Source: Mesaphorura yosii
Taxonomy: Eukaryota; Arthropoda; Collembola; Poduromorpha; Tullbergiidae
Length of the DNA: 64,000 nt
NCBI GenBank assembly: GCA_009869945.1
Contig: WIXG01000032.1
Location: forward strand, 300,473-364,472
Direction of reading: 5' to 3'
Shown: positions 1 to 10,862 of the stretch, piece after piece
Layout of the letters: each line of letters starts with the position of its first letter
Numbering within the stretch: the first letter of the stretch is position 1
The notes under the pieces: model-generated
Seen by the model: the letters and a program-made list of their open reading frames with translations, nothing else
Database searches by the model: none
What the model was told of the DNA's origin: nothing
Translations under genes and position numbers: made by a program

Positions 1-66
1 CTGTTTTTTTTCACAGTTACGCGCAATTCCTGAGTTTAATCAACCTGTTAGGCCCGAGTAATCGGT

Positions 67-72
67 TCAGTC
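67..72 (+). promoter_or_regulatory. Possible initiator (TCAGTC)
   Basis: TCAGTC matches the arthropod initiator TCAGT and lies about 50 bases upstream of the start codon chosen for the His/Gly-rich protein. About 28 bases downstream of its A there is AGAAC, one mismatch from a DPE. No TATA box is visible. This is a motif match only. Confidence 0.25.
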
Positions 73-120
73 TACGGAGTGAACTTCCCGACGGCAGAAC
101 CATTATCTTGGCCGGCCATC

Positions 121-1652
121 ATGTATAACATTTTCGTTGTAAGCTGGAATTGTCCATTTGCCCTTTGTGACTGTGCCGGTGACCTTGCACTGAATTTTGC
201 ACTTTTGTTTTGGCTCGCAGAGAAACCGAGGCTGGATCTGTGTGGCGTCCTGCGCGCTGACGTTTCTGGCGTTGCTGGTCACAGTCACCGACTCGCAGGG
301 CGTGAGCGAGGCCGCCTGGCCGTACCACTTCTACGCTCCTGCCTACAGCCACTCTGCAGTGGGGCCGGTGGTCATCCAGACGCCATACCACTACCTGGGC
401 GCAAATCGCGACCGACGCATACTGAGCCTCTTTAAGAAAGGTGCGGGCCCTCAACTAGTAATTAGGCAAAAGCAAACCGGGCACGGGCACGGGCACGGGC
501 ACGGGTGGGGACACGGACACGGTGGTGGTGGACATAGTAGTGGAGGAAGCAGCGGAGGTTAATTCACATCTCCATGGGCTCTGGACTCAACTGTTCACTG
601 CCGCCGCCGCAGGTGGAGCGAAACTAACCACCTTTCCTTCTGTTCTGTTCCTTCGCAGGCTCAAGCAGTGGCGGACTCTTGAAGGGATGGCTGCCAAAGA
701 AGAGCTTCGGAGTGCACGTAACCGGTGAGCCAAAATTTCCTTTCCTGATTAAAGCATTCAAGGGATACGCGCACTCATTTCCGGTCGAGGTCTCGGACTC
801 TTAAGAAAGGTTTCTAATTCCTCAGTGTGGAATCTCGCTTCAGACAGCACGGCATTCATTCCTTCTTATCAATAAACAACAAAGCAATTCAGAGGTAGAC
901 AAGGCGGAGAAAGAACCACATGATGAAGTAACGAGAGACCAGGCAGGCAGGCGAAAAAGTTGTCGGACAACAAATTTGCAAAGTGATGGTTGCGTTCTTG
1001 TCGTGTGCAATGAAAATACAGCAATGAGAATGAGCAGAGGGTCAAGCCAGGTAGGGTTCGGAGACCGGACACACAGACACTCGTGCCACCGCCGCCATGG
1101 CCCGTGGCAATTACAAATTGTACTACTCTCGAGACGAAGCTCGACTGGCGATTTCGGCTCGAGACACGTGATCCGGCCGACCCGTCATTGAGACAAGACT
1201 TGTTTTGGGTCCACGAATGCTGTCTCTGCTGCACTGTGTTGTTACATTTTATGTGTTTGTTGTGTAATCTCGCAGGTGGGCTTGGCTTCTCGTTCGGTGG
1301 CAAGAAAGAGGAGAAGAAGGAAGAGCACCACCATCAGGGCTACGGATGGGGGTCGTACAAACCCCATCATGGGTGGGGGAGCTATCATAAGCCAAACCAC
1401 GGGTGGGGAAGCTACCATCATCCGCACAGCCAGCATTCGTACGGCTACGGTGGCTACGATGACGAGTACAGCTACGACGACACCGAACGCAGCGCCATCA
1501 CCGGTCTGGACGTGGACATGGACGAGGAGGACGCTGAGATCGAGGCGGAGGAGCGCGCTGACCTCCGACCCAGACTTCTGCTTCTCGACAACCTGTACGA
1601 GGACGAGGACGAGCCTTTCCTGTACGCCCCCATCGAGGACGAGTACTATTAG
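121..1652 (+). CDS. Secreted His/Gly/Trp-rich extracellular protein
   Basis: Four-exon model: 121-138, 221-557, 659-724, 1276-1652, giving 265 residues with all phases agreeing. The start ATG at 121 was chosen because splicing its six codons to the acceptor at 220 completes a signal peptide (MYNIFV, then RNRGWICVASCALTFLALLV). The mature protein has an HGHGHG run (about residues 95-110), a Gly/Ser stretch, then three tandem HGWGSY-type repeats (GYGWGSYKPH, HGWGSYHKPN, HGWGSYHHPH). It ends in a long acidic tail closing in EDEYY. This looks like a cuticle, glue or metal-binding extracellular protein, but no named family is recognised. AATAAA at 1849-1854 is the likely poly(A) signal. If intron 2 is retained the frame stops at once (GGA GGT TAA, ends 562), giving a short His-rich form. 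I infer extracellular or cuticular use; the sequence shows only secretion and composition. Confidence 0.72.
476..520 (+). repeat. Coding hexanucleotide repeat (GGGCAC)n
   Basis: About four perfect copies of GGGCAC followed by degenerate copies inside exon 2 of the His-rich protein gene. They encode the HGHGHGHG run. Length variation between individuals or a slipped assembly is likely here. Confidence 0.85.
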
Positions 1653-1654
1653 TC

Positions 1655-3288
1655 CCTACCCATGAAGGAATTATTCAGGTTGCCAAATACTTGAGTCTTG
1701 GACGGGAGCGTTGCATTTTGTGTATTCAGAAATTTTAAAAATTTGTGGACGAGATTTTAAATTGTTTTGGGGTCTGATCTGGGCAGTCATTGGGATAAAG
1801 TTCACGTTCACTGCGAGACTCTGCACGTGGACGTGGAGGTGAAAGTTGAATAAAATTTGCCCGGCTGATGCAGTCTGCGTTTTAATTACCTCGTCAGCTC
1901 ATTTCACATTACACGTGTGTGCGACTTTGAATTATTCAAATTGGCGTGGGAACTATTTGCAAAAACTTTTAGCAAACTTGGGATTCCAGTGAAAGCACAC
2001 TCTTCCCGTGCAGCAGAGGAAGGCGATTGCAAAAGAAACGAGAAGAAAGTGCTCAAGAATCGTTTGAATACAGCATTTGTGGGAAAGACGACTTTCTTTC
2101 TGCTCTGTCACTGGTGCTGGATCGCAAACATGCGAATGTCAGCATTAATCACCCGCCCGCCCTGCTTTGCTGGCTGCATCAGTAGCAGTAGCAGCTCGGA
2201 AAGGCAACATTATTATCGTATTCATTATTGAGTCATTGCGTTGGCTGTTGGTGAGGACGGCATGAAAAGACGACATACATTTCTTATTATTGGATAAAGT
2301 TGCCAATCACCGAGTTGTTGGGACGCACGAGCGAGAAACAGCATCTTGAGTGGTTTGATTCCGCCGCAGTTCCTTGAAAAGATGAGAATTGACTTTGCAC
2401 TTTGGCTCTGCTTTCTTCTGCAGCAAGAAGGCAGGCAGGCAGGTTGGCTGCGTTTGCGTGAGCGCGCGTTATTAATGGTGAAAGTTGGCTGGGCTGGCAG
2501 GCAGGGTTGTCGGTCCCTCCGGCGAGGCAGAGTGACTGTGTGGCATTGTGAGATGATCCCGTTCTCAATAATCCCTGAGCATGAAGCCCCCTCGCAGGAT
2601 GAAGTCAGACAGATAAGTAAGTCAGGGAGGCAGGCAGGCAGACAGACAGGGAAAGCACGGCGAGCGAGTGAAAGTGGAAAGAGAAAAGAAATTAAGCAAA
2701 GTTGGAGCAGAGCCGTGTTCGGTGGGACGGAGACGCGAGAAGGAGCAGAGCGAAGAAGCCTGTGCCTCTCTGTGAATGCGGTGCTGAATATGAGCTTGAC
2801 ACATCCAAAGCCAGACTTTCCCACTCTCCTCCGCTGCTGTCGTTACCTGAGCGGGCGTCTGGAGAAAGTCTTTCAGTGAAAGCGAGTGGCGAAGGAAGGA
2901 CGAGCCTGTGCCTGTCTGGAGAAGAACACGACCACTTGACTCAGTCTCTTCTGCACTACTCTGCTCTGCATTGTTGTGTTGTGCTGTTGTGTGGGGAGCG
3001 GACGACAAATCACTCACATTTTAAATTACTTTTTTCATTTCACATTCACACCATCGCACAGATCAATAATCGATTTCTCAATTCTAGACTCTTCATCTCT
3101 GCTGGCTGGCTCGGACGGGATGCTGCTGATCTCTGCGTGCGTGCACAGCGTGGCTGTGGCTTAGCGCGGCTGAAGCAACGGTCGATATTAATTAGTCATC
3201 TGCCAATTGCACTGCGGTGTTTAGTGTTCGCTCATTTTGTCCGTGCGTGTGGCACTCGTGCGAGTAAAGTGACTGCAGCAGCAGCAGG
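1655..3288. other. Intergenic / 5' region of the LCCH3-like gene
   Basis: No credible gene. It holds the poly(A) signal of the upstream gene at 1849-1854. A purine- and CAGG-rich stretch (about 2425-2660) creates long chance frames on both strands. The last several hundred bases are probably promoter and 5' UTR of the LCCH3-like gene, whose transcription start I cannot place. Confidence 0.5.
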
Positions 3289-5711
3289 ATGAAGACGAAA
3301 CTGTTAATTGTCTGTTCCTGGATCTTTCACTGGACCACATTTTCCAAGTAATGCAAATTAGATCCACGTTTCTTAGCTATCAACTCTTAACTCGGTAAAT
3401 TGCCGTGTTATTTGCAGCTTGATGTTTGGGTCGTCGGCAACCTCGAGCGAGAAACTGGAGAACGTGACTCAGACGCTATCAAAACTACTCAAAGACTATG
3501 ATATAAGACTTCGGCCGAATTTCGGAGGTGAGCTCGCCTGCCTGCTTTGTGTCGCTACACAAACGTGGCGAGGTTTATGTCCCCATTAAATTTTATGGAG
3601 TGAAAGTGGGACAGGAGGCCCGAGATTGCTTTGTGCTCTCGTCCTCTCGACATTCCCCATTTGCTATTCGCTTCACGGTTGTGCAGCCAGAAATGAGTGC
3701 TGGAGGAAGTGATACTAAACTTTCATGAGCTGGCCTTCACTTCACGTGCGAAAAGTGAGCACATTTATGCGAGTTGCGAGAGCGGGTGACACGAGTCGAT
3801 GAGAGGTAGGCAGGCAGGAAATCGGGACGCTCGTAAAGATGCTTCTCGCAAATTATTCAGTGTGATGGTCAATAAAGGCCAGGCCAGAGCGAACAGCGAA
3901 GGAAGAATTGGAGTGAAAAAAAGTATTTGAATTTTGCCTGGGTCTTGCAGGGGAGCCGCTGTATGTCGGAATGGATCTGACAATAGCCAGCTTTGATCAT
4001 ATCTCTGAAGTCAACATGGTAAGCCACTAACGAGTGCGAACGAGAAGAAAGAATGGAATGATGCCATGCCTTACGCTGTTGCGTTGTAGGATTACACAAT
4101 TACAATGTACCTTAATCAGTACTGGAAGGACGACCGACTGGCCTTCAGTTCGGAGTCCGAGGTGCTGACACTCAGCGGCGATTTCTCCTCAAAAGTCTGG
4201 GTGCCAGACACTTTGTAAGTTGAGGACCCACACTTCTTTAGTGGGCATATTTTGCATTGCTTGATTGCATTATTTGGTTGGGTCCCACAGTTTTGCGAAC
4301 GATAAAAACAGTTTTCTCCACGACGTCACAGAGAAGAACAAAATGGTGCGGCTATACGGCGACGGGAGCATCACGTACGGAATGCGGTTCACAACCACGG
4401 TGAGCTTTCAACTCGAATAACTCGTTAGTAGAACTCGTTAATGTTTTTGTTTTACTGCAGCTGGCCTGCATGATGGAGTTCAAAACATTCCCGTTGGACA
4501 GCCAAAACTGTTCTGTGGAAATTGAGAGCTGTATGTCGAATGGCTATCAGTCGAAATATTTGCATTTCGTGATGTCTGAACTGTTCCCTCTCGTTGACAG
4601 ATGGCTACACGGTCTCAGACGTGGTCATGTACTGGAAAGACACGCCTGTGCTGGGAGTGTCGGACGCCGACATTCCGCAGTTTACGATAATCGGGTACGG
4701 GATCCACGACCGGATCGAGACGCTGGCGACGGGCGTATACCAGCGTCTCTCGCTGTCTTTCAAGCTGCAGCGCAACGTGGGCTACTTCATCTTCCAAACG
4801 TATCTGCCCTCGATCCTCATCGTCATGCTCTCGTGGGTCTCCTTCTGGATCAACCACGAGGCGACGAGCGCCCGCGTGGCGCTCGGCATCACGACCGTGC
4901 TCACGATGACCACAATTAGCACTGGCGTCCGCTCTTCGCTCCCTCGTATCTCGTACGTCAAGGCCATCGACGTGTACTTGGTCATGTGCTTCGTCTTTGT
5001 CTTTGCCGCCCTGCTCGAGTACGCCGCGGTCAACTATACGTACTGGGGAGCACGCGCCAAGAAGAAGAACAAGTGCAGAGCGGGCACTCCCACCAAGAGA
5101 CTTGCTCACCAGTGTGGGCCCGGAGGAAACGAGGAGATCATCGAGCTGCACGTAAGTACCGTCAAAAATTCAAGTCAGGCCTTTGATGCACGTATGCAAG
5201 GAGTGTGGTTTTTGCTTTTGCCCTGCAGGAGCTCCAGCTTTCGCCGATCCCCTCCATCCGCCAGCGGTCACACCACTTTGGCGCCAGTTCACGCAGCGAT
5301 CCCTCCAGCGCGGCCAACTCGCCCAAGTACCCGCCTAGTTTCAGAATCCACCGCCCGCACTACCCGCTCGCAACATCACCAACTCTCTACTCGGGCGGTG
5401 CCTACAACCGCACCGGATCACTCGGTGGCTCCGCACGGCGGCGCAGGGGCGGGCCCAGTCGGAGCAGCAGCAGCAATATGCCCCGCCAGAGCATATACGG
5501 GCCTGGTGTGATAGGCGCCGTGGCAGGAGGCGGCGGAGGTCAGCAGCCCAGAAATGTACGCATGTTTGATTCACTACGGAATCGTGCAAGTGCAATCAAA
5601 CAGTCGATTCCTAGAATTCGTGACGTGAACGTCATTGACAAATTCTCACGAGTGATTTTCCCCGTTTCGTTCATTGTGTTCAATGCCATTTACTGGTGTT
5701 TCTATTTGTAA
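3289..5711 (+). CDS. Lcch3: GABA-gated Cys-loop receptor subunit, LCCH3 type
   Basis: Eight exons: 3289-3347, 3418-3527, 3951-4018, 4090-4214, 4291-4399, 4461-4530, 4601-5151, 5229-5711, giving 524 residues with all phases consistent. A signal peptide ([13 protein letters not shown]...) is followed by the ligand-binding domain. The Cys-loop is C160-C174 with 13 residues between. M1-M3 follow in exon 7, with M2 core [15 protein letters not shown] and M3 [20 protein letters not shown]. The M3-M4 loop is long and Arg/Ser/Gly-rich, and M4 lies at the C-terminus ([17 protein letters not shown]). The [12 protein letters not shown] segment after M3 is typical of LCCH3, the insect beta-like subunit, rather than RDL. 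In Drosophila LCCH3 can form GABA-gated channels, including cation channels with GRD. Here it would act in the neuronal plasma membrane as part of a pentamer. Assignment is strong; partner and ion selectivity are not readable from the sequence. Confidence 0.95.
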
Positions 5712-6271
5712 GGCTTCCGGAAGTGAGACCAGAAGCTTCTGAGGCTTCTGGGCGGTGTGATACTCAAAACGCGTGATAAGTGACGAGTGTTTCCTGCTTC
5801 AGGCTGACCAATACAAGCACGCACGTAGTGAGCAGTTAGGGGCGTGGTGCGAGATTTCGATTTTGAAAGACGCGTACTCCGTTTCTACATATAATGCAAT
5901 ACACCAGCCATAAACTAAGCCATATTCTAATAATCTCGTGGTTTAATAATTAAAGAATTAAACTGCACTTGAATTATTCAGGTGTGAGCCAAAGCCAAAT
6001 TCCCAACTTCTGTTCCTCTTCGAAGTCTTCGAGCCCGTCTCGTGCGTGCTGGGTACGAGATGAGAGTTGCACAATTTGTTCAGCGCTGAACGCGGCTGAC
6101 CACGAAACCACTTTTGTAAGTATCCTGTCCTCACCCACCCACCCACGCCCATGTGATGCCAAATGTATACGGCTTAGAACACATAGCGTAGTGATCATCC
6201 GTAGAATCAGCAATCAGTAATCATTGAATAAAGTCAAGGCAATTGTTTAACCGGTAGGCAGGCACGATCAT
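5712..6271. other. Short convergent intergenic region
   Basis: Holds the 3' UTR of the LCCH3-like gene, which converges on the Ly6 gene. AATAAA on the plus strand at 6226-6231 could end the LCCH3 transcript. Nothing else is recognised. Confidence 0.5.
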
Positions 6272-6276
6272 TTATT
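6271..6276 (-). promoter_or_regulatory. Poly(A) signal overlapping the Ly6 stop codon
   Basis: On the minus strand the gene ends AAA TAA ATG, so AATAAA runs across the stop codon. If used, the 3' UTR would be only about 20 bases. Confidence 0.5.
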
Positions 6277-7268
6277 TCCAGGGTATAAGGATGAAAGTTA
6301 CTGCCAATGCCAGGGCAAGGAGCAGTTGTAAACTGCACCCGGCGCCGGCGGGCAGTCGCCATGCTCCATTGCAGTAGTCTCCTTTGCAGATGCACACTTC
6401 GTGGATGCGCCCGCCCCGCGACTCTTTGTAGCAGCCCGAGTCCAGCAGCTTCCCGTTGTCCTGCGTGACCGTCCCACAAAAGTGGGTCTCGTTGACCAGC
6501 GTCTTGTCGTCGTCGTTGTTGAAGATGGAGTACTTGACACACGTCGCATGTGAACAGAAACACGCCTCACTAAAGTTGATGCAGTAGTCACGCACAGCGC
6601 GCGGGTGGGGGCGCTTTGACGAGTTTGAGTCTGGAACACGAACAGTGAGAATTCTAGGAAACGTGCACAAGCACGACGCATGCATGGCGATTGGCGAAGG
6701 ACTTACACGCATACACGATCGGGTCGAAGCACGCTGCAGCCGGGTTGTCTTCCTTCACCTGGGCGCAGGTTCTAGAAATATTCGACGTTGGGATCTCGGG
6801 CGGCCTGTTTTGCGTCTGCTCGTTGCCGGGCCATGTGTACTGCATGCAGCAGCTGCGGTCTCCCGAGCTGGTCATACAGCCGGTGCTCGTCGTGGCGTCT
6901 CCCTCGCCCACATCGTCATCTGCTCGTGACTCCACCGCTCTCGGGAGGCGGAGCGCCGGCGGTGCTGGGCCGTCACTCTCGACACCTAAAAAGCAGTAAT
7001 AAGGAACAGTTTCCTTGTACCTTTCTTCTAACTTGTCCTATGAACGCGCACCTTCGATCGAGAGGCTCCTGGACACGAAGGAGTGCGCCTCGCCGTCCTC
7101 TCCGTGTGCCTCCAAGATATTCGCCCGCAAATTTTCGATCTTACTAGAGCTCGGTGTAATTATATGCGTGAATACGAAGTAGGCGAAGAGTAAAAAGTAC
7201 AGCGAAGAACCTAAGAAACTACTGGGTCGTAGGAAACGTGGAGCTGGCCTCCGCTTCACCATTGCCAA
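6272..7268 (-). CDS. Ly6/uPAR domain protein, probably GPI-anchored
   Basis: Three exons in transcript order 7268-7052, 6985-6707, 6630-6272, giving 284 residues with phases agreeing. The N-terminus is basic and then hydrophobic (LYFLLFAYFVF), acting as signal peptide or signal anchor. A Cys-rich ectodomain follows with an early CC pair (DRSCCMQY), CFCSHATC and the closing VCICKGDYCNG, the CxCxxDxCN hallmark of the Ly6/uPAR three-finger fold. The C-terminus is a small-residue stretch and a hydrophobic tail (SLQLLLALALAVTFILIPWK), as expected for GPI attachment. Family members in insects act in septate junctions, sleep control or receptor modulation; the exact orthologue is not clear. AATAAA overlaps the stop codon. 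A linker of about 60 polar residues between the hydrophobic segment and the first cysteines is unusual for small Ly6 proteins. Confidence 0.85.
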
Positions 7269-7740
7269 ATGTTAATTGCTATTGCGATTGTGCAGTGCGT
7301 ACTTTAGAAAAGCAGCAGAAAGTTGGCACTGCCCGTGTGTGAACAATTCTGGAATGGAACGGAGCGACAGTTGACAAATGGGGACAAGTGGATAGAGCAG
7401 CGGTTTGAATATACCGACCTATCTGATCGGCCTTTATCAGCAAAGTAGCGCGTGAACTTTATCTGCGTGTGTACGAGGCAGTGGAATTGCAACGAGTAGA
7501 AATGAATATTTGCCGTATCTTATCTTGGACCCCGTAAACGAGTTTCAGTGAGTAAGGAAATGTAGCCATACAGGCGATACAAGAGATTGTCGAGACCAAT
7601 TGAAATGAACAATTTTATTTAAGGATTTATGTCATAAATATTCAAAGACTGAAATACTTGAACTTCGTCAGGCTGGCTACTTGAACTAGTAAGCTATTAA
7701 TTTAGAGTGAAGGAGAGTCAACTTGTCTGTGGGAAGCTGG

Positions 7741-8386
7741 TCATAGATCTCGATGCATATCCTCGTTCGTTGGTACTGATGATGGCGGTGTTGAGAATCC
7801 ATATCCCTATTACACGAGGTGACAAAAATTATACGACTCCACACGTCTACGGCCTACTGTTACGCCAGCCAACTGACTGAACTCACTCACTTTGTTGGGG
7901 CCCACGCCGTCGTCGTTATCTTGATCTTTCTGTTGATCATCTTCGTCTTCACTGGACGACAGCCCCAAAGCTGATAATCTCTTCCCGAACGGGTGGGTTG
8001 GAGATCGTGTCCGCTTTGGGCTTGGAGGCTTAAACTCCTGTGCAAGGCACGAAGAAATTAGTATTCTACAAGCAGTTATACAGAGATTTGTGTCTGGACA
8101 AGTCAAGATTACATGACAAACTCACACTTGCCTTCGTGTCCATCGTCAGGCCAAGGTCACCACCATCCAAATTATTGCTAGCTTTCGCGCTGGAGTCAAG
8201 GTGGAGAGACGAGAATCTTCTCTTGCAGTCTCGGGCCAGGCGCTGGTCCTCATCTGGACAATCTGGAGCCTGCTTCGGTTCCTCCTTCCGATGGCACTCA
8301 CGCTGAATTAAGTCTTTTCGGTTCGGTTTTAAGATGATCCTGTTTGAATTGGTAGAGCACCAACACTTGCCAACTTGGACTCTCAT
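7741..8386 (-). CDS. Uncertain Ser/acidic protein
   Basis: Probable exons in transcript order 8386-8126, 8037-7891, 7806-7741, in phase, with good GTGAGT donors at the first two. The peptide starts MRVQVGKCWCSTNSNR, has a Lys/Pro-rich middle (EFKPPSPKRTRSP) and an acidic Ser patch (LSSSEDEDDQQKDQDNDDG) typical of disordered nuclear proteins. The last exon is ambiguous. The GTGAGT donor at 7890 gives a short tail ending EDMHRDL. An alternative GTAACA donor at 7863 shifts frame and gives a longer tail ending in TDKLTLLHSKLIAY. The start is also uncertain because an acceptor (AATTCAG) sits inside the first exon at about 8304. I do not recognise the family. It could also be part of a longer gene. 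Confidence 0.4.
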
Positions 8387-8404
8387 TTTGAGTCTAATCT
8401 GCAA

Positions 8405-9524
8405 TTTGCTATAAACTGTTAACGCTGTTTAGCTGTCTAAAGTTAACTAACCTCTAATCGTTATGTTTTGGTATAAAAAACGTCCGAACTCGATACTCGT
8501 CTGCTCTCTAAGAGATGTGAAGTCAAACTACGTTGTCTACGTATTTCGTGTGTTGTTGTTGACCTGACGCTCGATGAATTTCATCTTATTTACATATCTC
8601 CTCGCCAATATCTCTTGCGTACAAAAAGAAGAATAAGAAAACACATGAGTCATTACTACTTGATTATCAGATCGTAAGCACGCAGTCACTACGCATTTGT
8701 AATGACTGTCATCGGTTTAAGCATCGATTACAACCGTGACTATAATAACTTGTGGAATTTGGCTTGGCAAATTAAGGCAGAAAAGAAAGCAAGATTGGAT
8801 CTCAAAACCGCCCAGAGAAAATTGCGGCCTGAATAGACAACAGTGATAAGTGCATTGAAAGTTTTGAGCTATGTGTTTGGCAGTTTCACCTGTTTAGAGT
8901 TGTCTAGGCTATAATTACATTCAGCAACCATTCATAAAGCGGGTCCTCGTTGGGGTCGTTGGGGAGTCTATCCGTCCGTTTTATAGTATTTACAGTCTGA
9001 ATATTAATGGGAATTCATTGTTCCAAGTTAGACGGATGGCAGGCAGCTACGGAACACCGATTTTGGTCTGCATTCGGCATTCAGACAATTCAGAGAGCGT
9101 TCAGCTCGAGTGTGCTTGTGCCTTACGAATATTGCAATTCGCGTCACCCAATTCGTATTGCACAATTCTGTTGAGAAAAACACTACAAAACAAATTAGCG
9201 TCCGTCTCATTTTATTGGGGAGCCATGCCACAGCCCAGCGGTGTGCAAACAAGTGGCTAGCCGGACAATGGAATAATTAATTCGTTCTTCATTGTGCACT
9301 GACTGAGTGAGTGTTCCTGGAGCAACACAAGACTACAAGTACGAAATACGCAGAGTCGTAAATTAAGAGCGAAATCGCGCCAGTACGTCATGCCCCAATT
9401 TCACCCGACGACGACGACTGTTGCTGCGGTGAAGCGAATCGACAAATGCAACTCCAAGTTCAACCCTCATTTGTAATTTGGCACTCCTTCTAGTCGGTTC
9501 CTCCAAAATGCAGTGAAAGTGATC
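8405..9524. other. Intergenic region upstream of the GPCR
   Basis: No coding exon is supported. A TATA-like GGTATAAAAA on the plus strand at about 8470-8479 could serve a transcript running toward the GPCR. Two acceptor-like sites near 9492 and 9512 suggest a noncoding upstream exon for the GPCR. Confidence 0.4.
9508..9516 (+). promoter_or_regulatory. Minimal upstream ORF (Met-Gln-stop)
   Basis: ATG CAG TGA ends eight bases before the GPCR start codon in another frame. If it is in the mRNA it should reduce translation or force reinitiation. An acceptor-like CAG inside it could instead remove it from the mRNA. Confidence 0.45.
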
Positions 9525-10628
9525 ATGGCCCATTACGCTGCTGGCGAGTGGCTCATTCTCTCCGCGTACATCGTGCTTGGTGTGCTTGGGGCAGTGGGCA
9601 ACGGGTTCATCCTCTTTGTGATTTATCGGCGGAGCAACATGCGGACCACCACCTTCTACCTCCTGGCCAACCAGGCCATCTCGGACGGGGCCTGCGGGCT
9701 CTTGTACCTCAGTCTCTGGTACTTTTGCTCGGCCCAAATGCTGGAATCGTCAGCGGGTCAGGTCACCTGTGAGATCCTGTACACCTGCAAAGTGGCAACG
9801 TTCTTCGTGTCCGTGCTGACCATGATGACGATTTCGCTCGAGAGGTACGTGAAGCTGTACTATATTCAGTCGACAGGTCTCCATCTGCGCTGGTCCATCA
9901 CGCTCATCTGGATCGGGGGCATGTTCATCGCCGTGCTGGCCATGTTCCACTTCAGAGTGGCTCGCTTCTTCACCGCCGAGCGTCTCGTCGGCTGCAGACT
10001 GGCGTACGAGGTGCAAGGCGTCTCCTTCTTCGAGGAGCACTACAACTTTCTTCTCATTTTCCTCCTGGGCAGTGTCATTCCGCTCTCAATCACCGCATTC
10101 AACTACTGGAAAGTCGTGCAGAAAATACGCAACCGACAGGCTGTCGGGGGACGCAGTGTGGCGGCGGCGCCCAGCACGGCCTCGCCCGAGGGTGGAAGAA
10201 ATGCGTTCGGTGCTGCCGTCACCACCAGCCAGAGACGAGCCAAGAAGAACAAGCGCAAGACCGTCGAGATGCTGATCGTCATCGTCCTGGTGTACGTCGT
10301 TTTGTGCGGCCCGCTCTACGCTGTGTACCTTATCAGCTACTTTGTCACCCCCATCCTACCCGATCGCTGCGACGCGAGCACGGAGGAGCCCGCCTTCTAC
10401 CTCGCAGCCTACTTCATGGCCGTTTTCTCCATCTGCATCAACCCGGTCATCTACTGCTACTACAAGAAGGAGTTCAGGACCGAACTCAAGGCCGGCATCA
10501 GCGTTCTCTCCTGCAGGAAAGTGTTCCAGGCTGCGGGTGACGACTCGGCGGCTGTGGAGGACACGACCTTACACTCGGGCGCCAACGGGAACGACAACGA
10601 CAACGGCGGGAATTGGAAGTCAACGTAG
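9525..10628 (+). CDS. Orphan rhodopsin-like GPCR, intronless
   Basis: Single exon, 367 residues. The start at 9525 is the first ATG in frame; the frame is open further up only through non-ATG codons. Seven hydrophobic segments are visible: TM1 with GAVGNGFILFVIY, TM2 with LANQAISDGA, TM3 beginning at the Cys of VTCEILY and ending SLERYVKLY (ERY instead of DRY), ECL2 Cys in VGCRLAY, a long third intracellular loop with RRAKKNKRKT, TM6, and TM7 with CINPVIYCYY (NPxxY). The layout suggests a class A receptor, most likely for a peptide, but I cannot name the ligand. Oddities: only about seven residues precede TM1, with no N-glycosylation site, and TM6 reads VLCGPLY, so the usual Trp of CWxP is absent. 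It ends 235 bases from the convergent Ras-like gene. Confidence 0.93.
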   Translation: MAHYAAGEWLILSAYIVLGVLGAVGNGFILFVIYRRSNMRTTTFYLLANQAISDGACGLLYLSLWYFCSAQMLESSAGQVTCEILYTCKVATFFVSVLTMMTISLERYVKLYYIQSTGLHLRWSITLIWIGGMFIAVLAMFHFRVARFFTAERLVGCRLAYEVQGVSFFEEHYNFLLIFLLGSVIPLSITAFNYWKVVQKIRNRQAVGGRSVAAAPSTASPEGGRNAFGAAVTTSQRRAKKNKRKTVEMLIVIVLVYVVLCGPLYAVYLISYFVTPILPDRCDASTEEPAFYLAAYFMAVFSICINPVIYCYYKKEFRTELKAGISVLSCRKVFQAAGDDSAAVEDTTLHSGANGNDNDNGGNWKST

Positions 10629-10862
10629 GCCAAGTTCCCCGTCGTCTTATATTTTACGACGTATAATTTCCATAATTTCAATGCAAACAAAAGCAATGTG
10701 AATGTGGTCAGCATGATTAGAGTTTCATTACATGATTCGCAACTGGTCAACTAAGCAATTAAAAAGTAGAAATTTGGTTAAGGTCTTAAAGCGGCGTCTG
10801 TGGCGGCCGCCGAGTGTTAAAGCTCCAGTTGTACATGAGAGGCCAGAAACCCTGAGTGCCCA

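Noticed and set aside
2225-3292. Overlapping frames of 130-200 codons on both strands
   Set aside because: Low-complexity purine and CAGG sequence avoids stops by composition; nothing protein-like in content.
4615-5151. 178-codon frame antisense to the LCCH3-like exon 7
   Set aside because: It mirrors a GC-rich, strongly conserved exon on the other strand and has no domain of its own.
9749-10040. Antisense frame within the GPCR
   Set aside because: Shadow of a conserved GC-rich coding exon.
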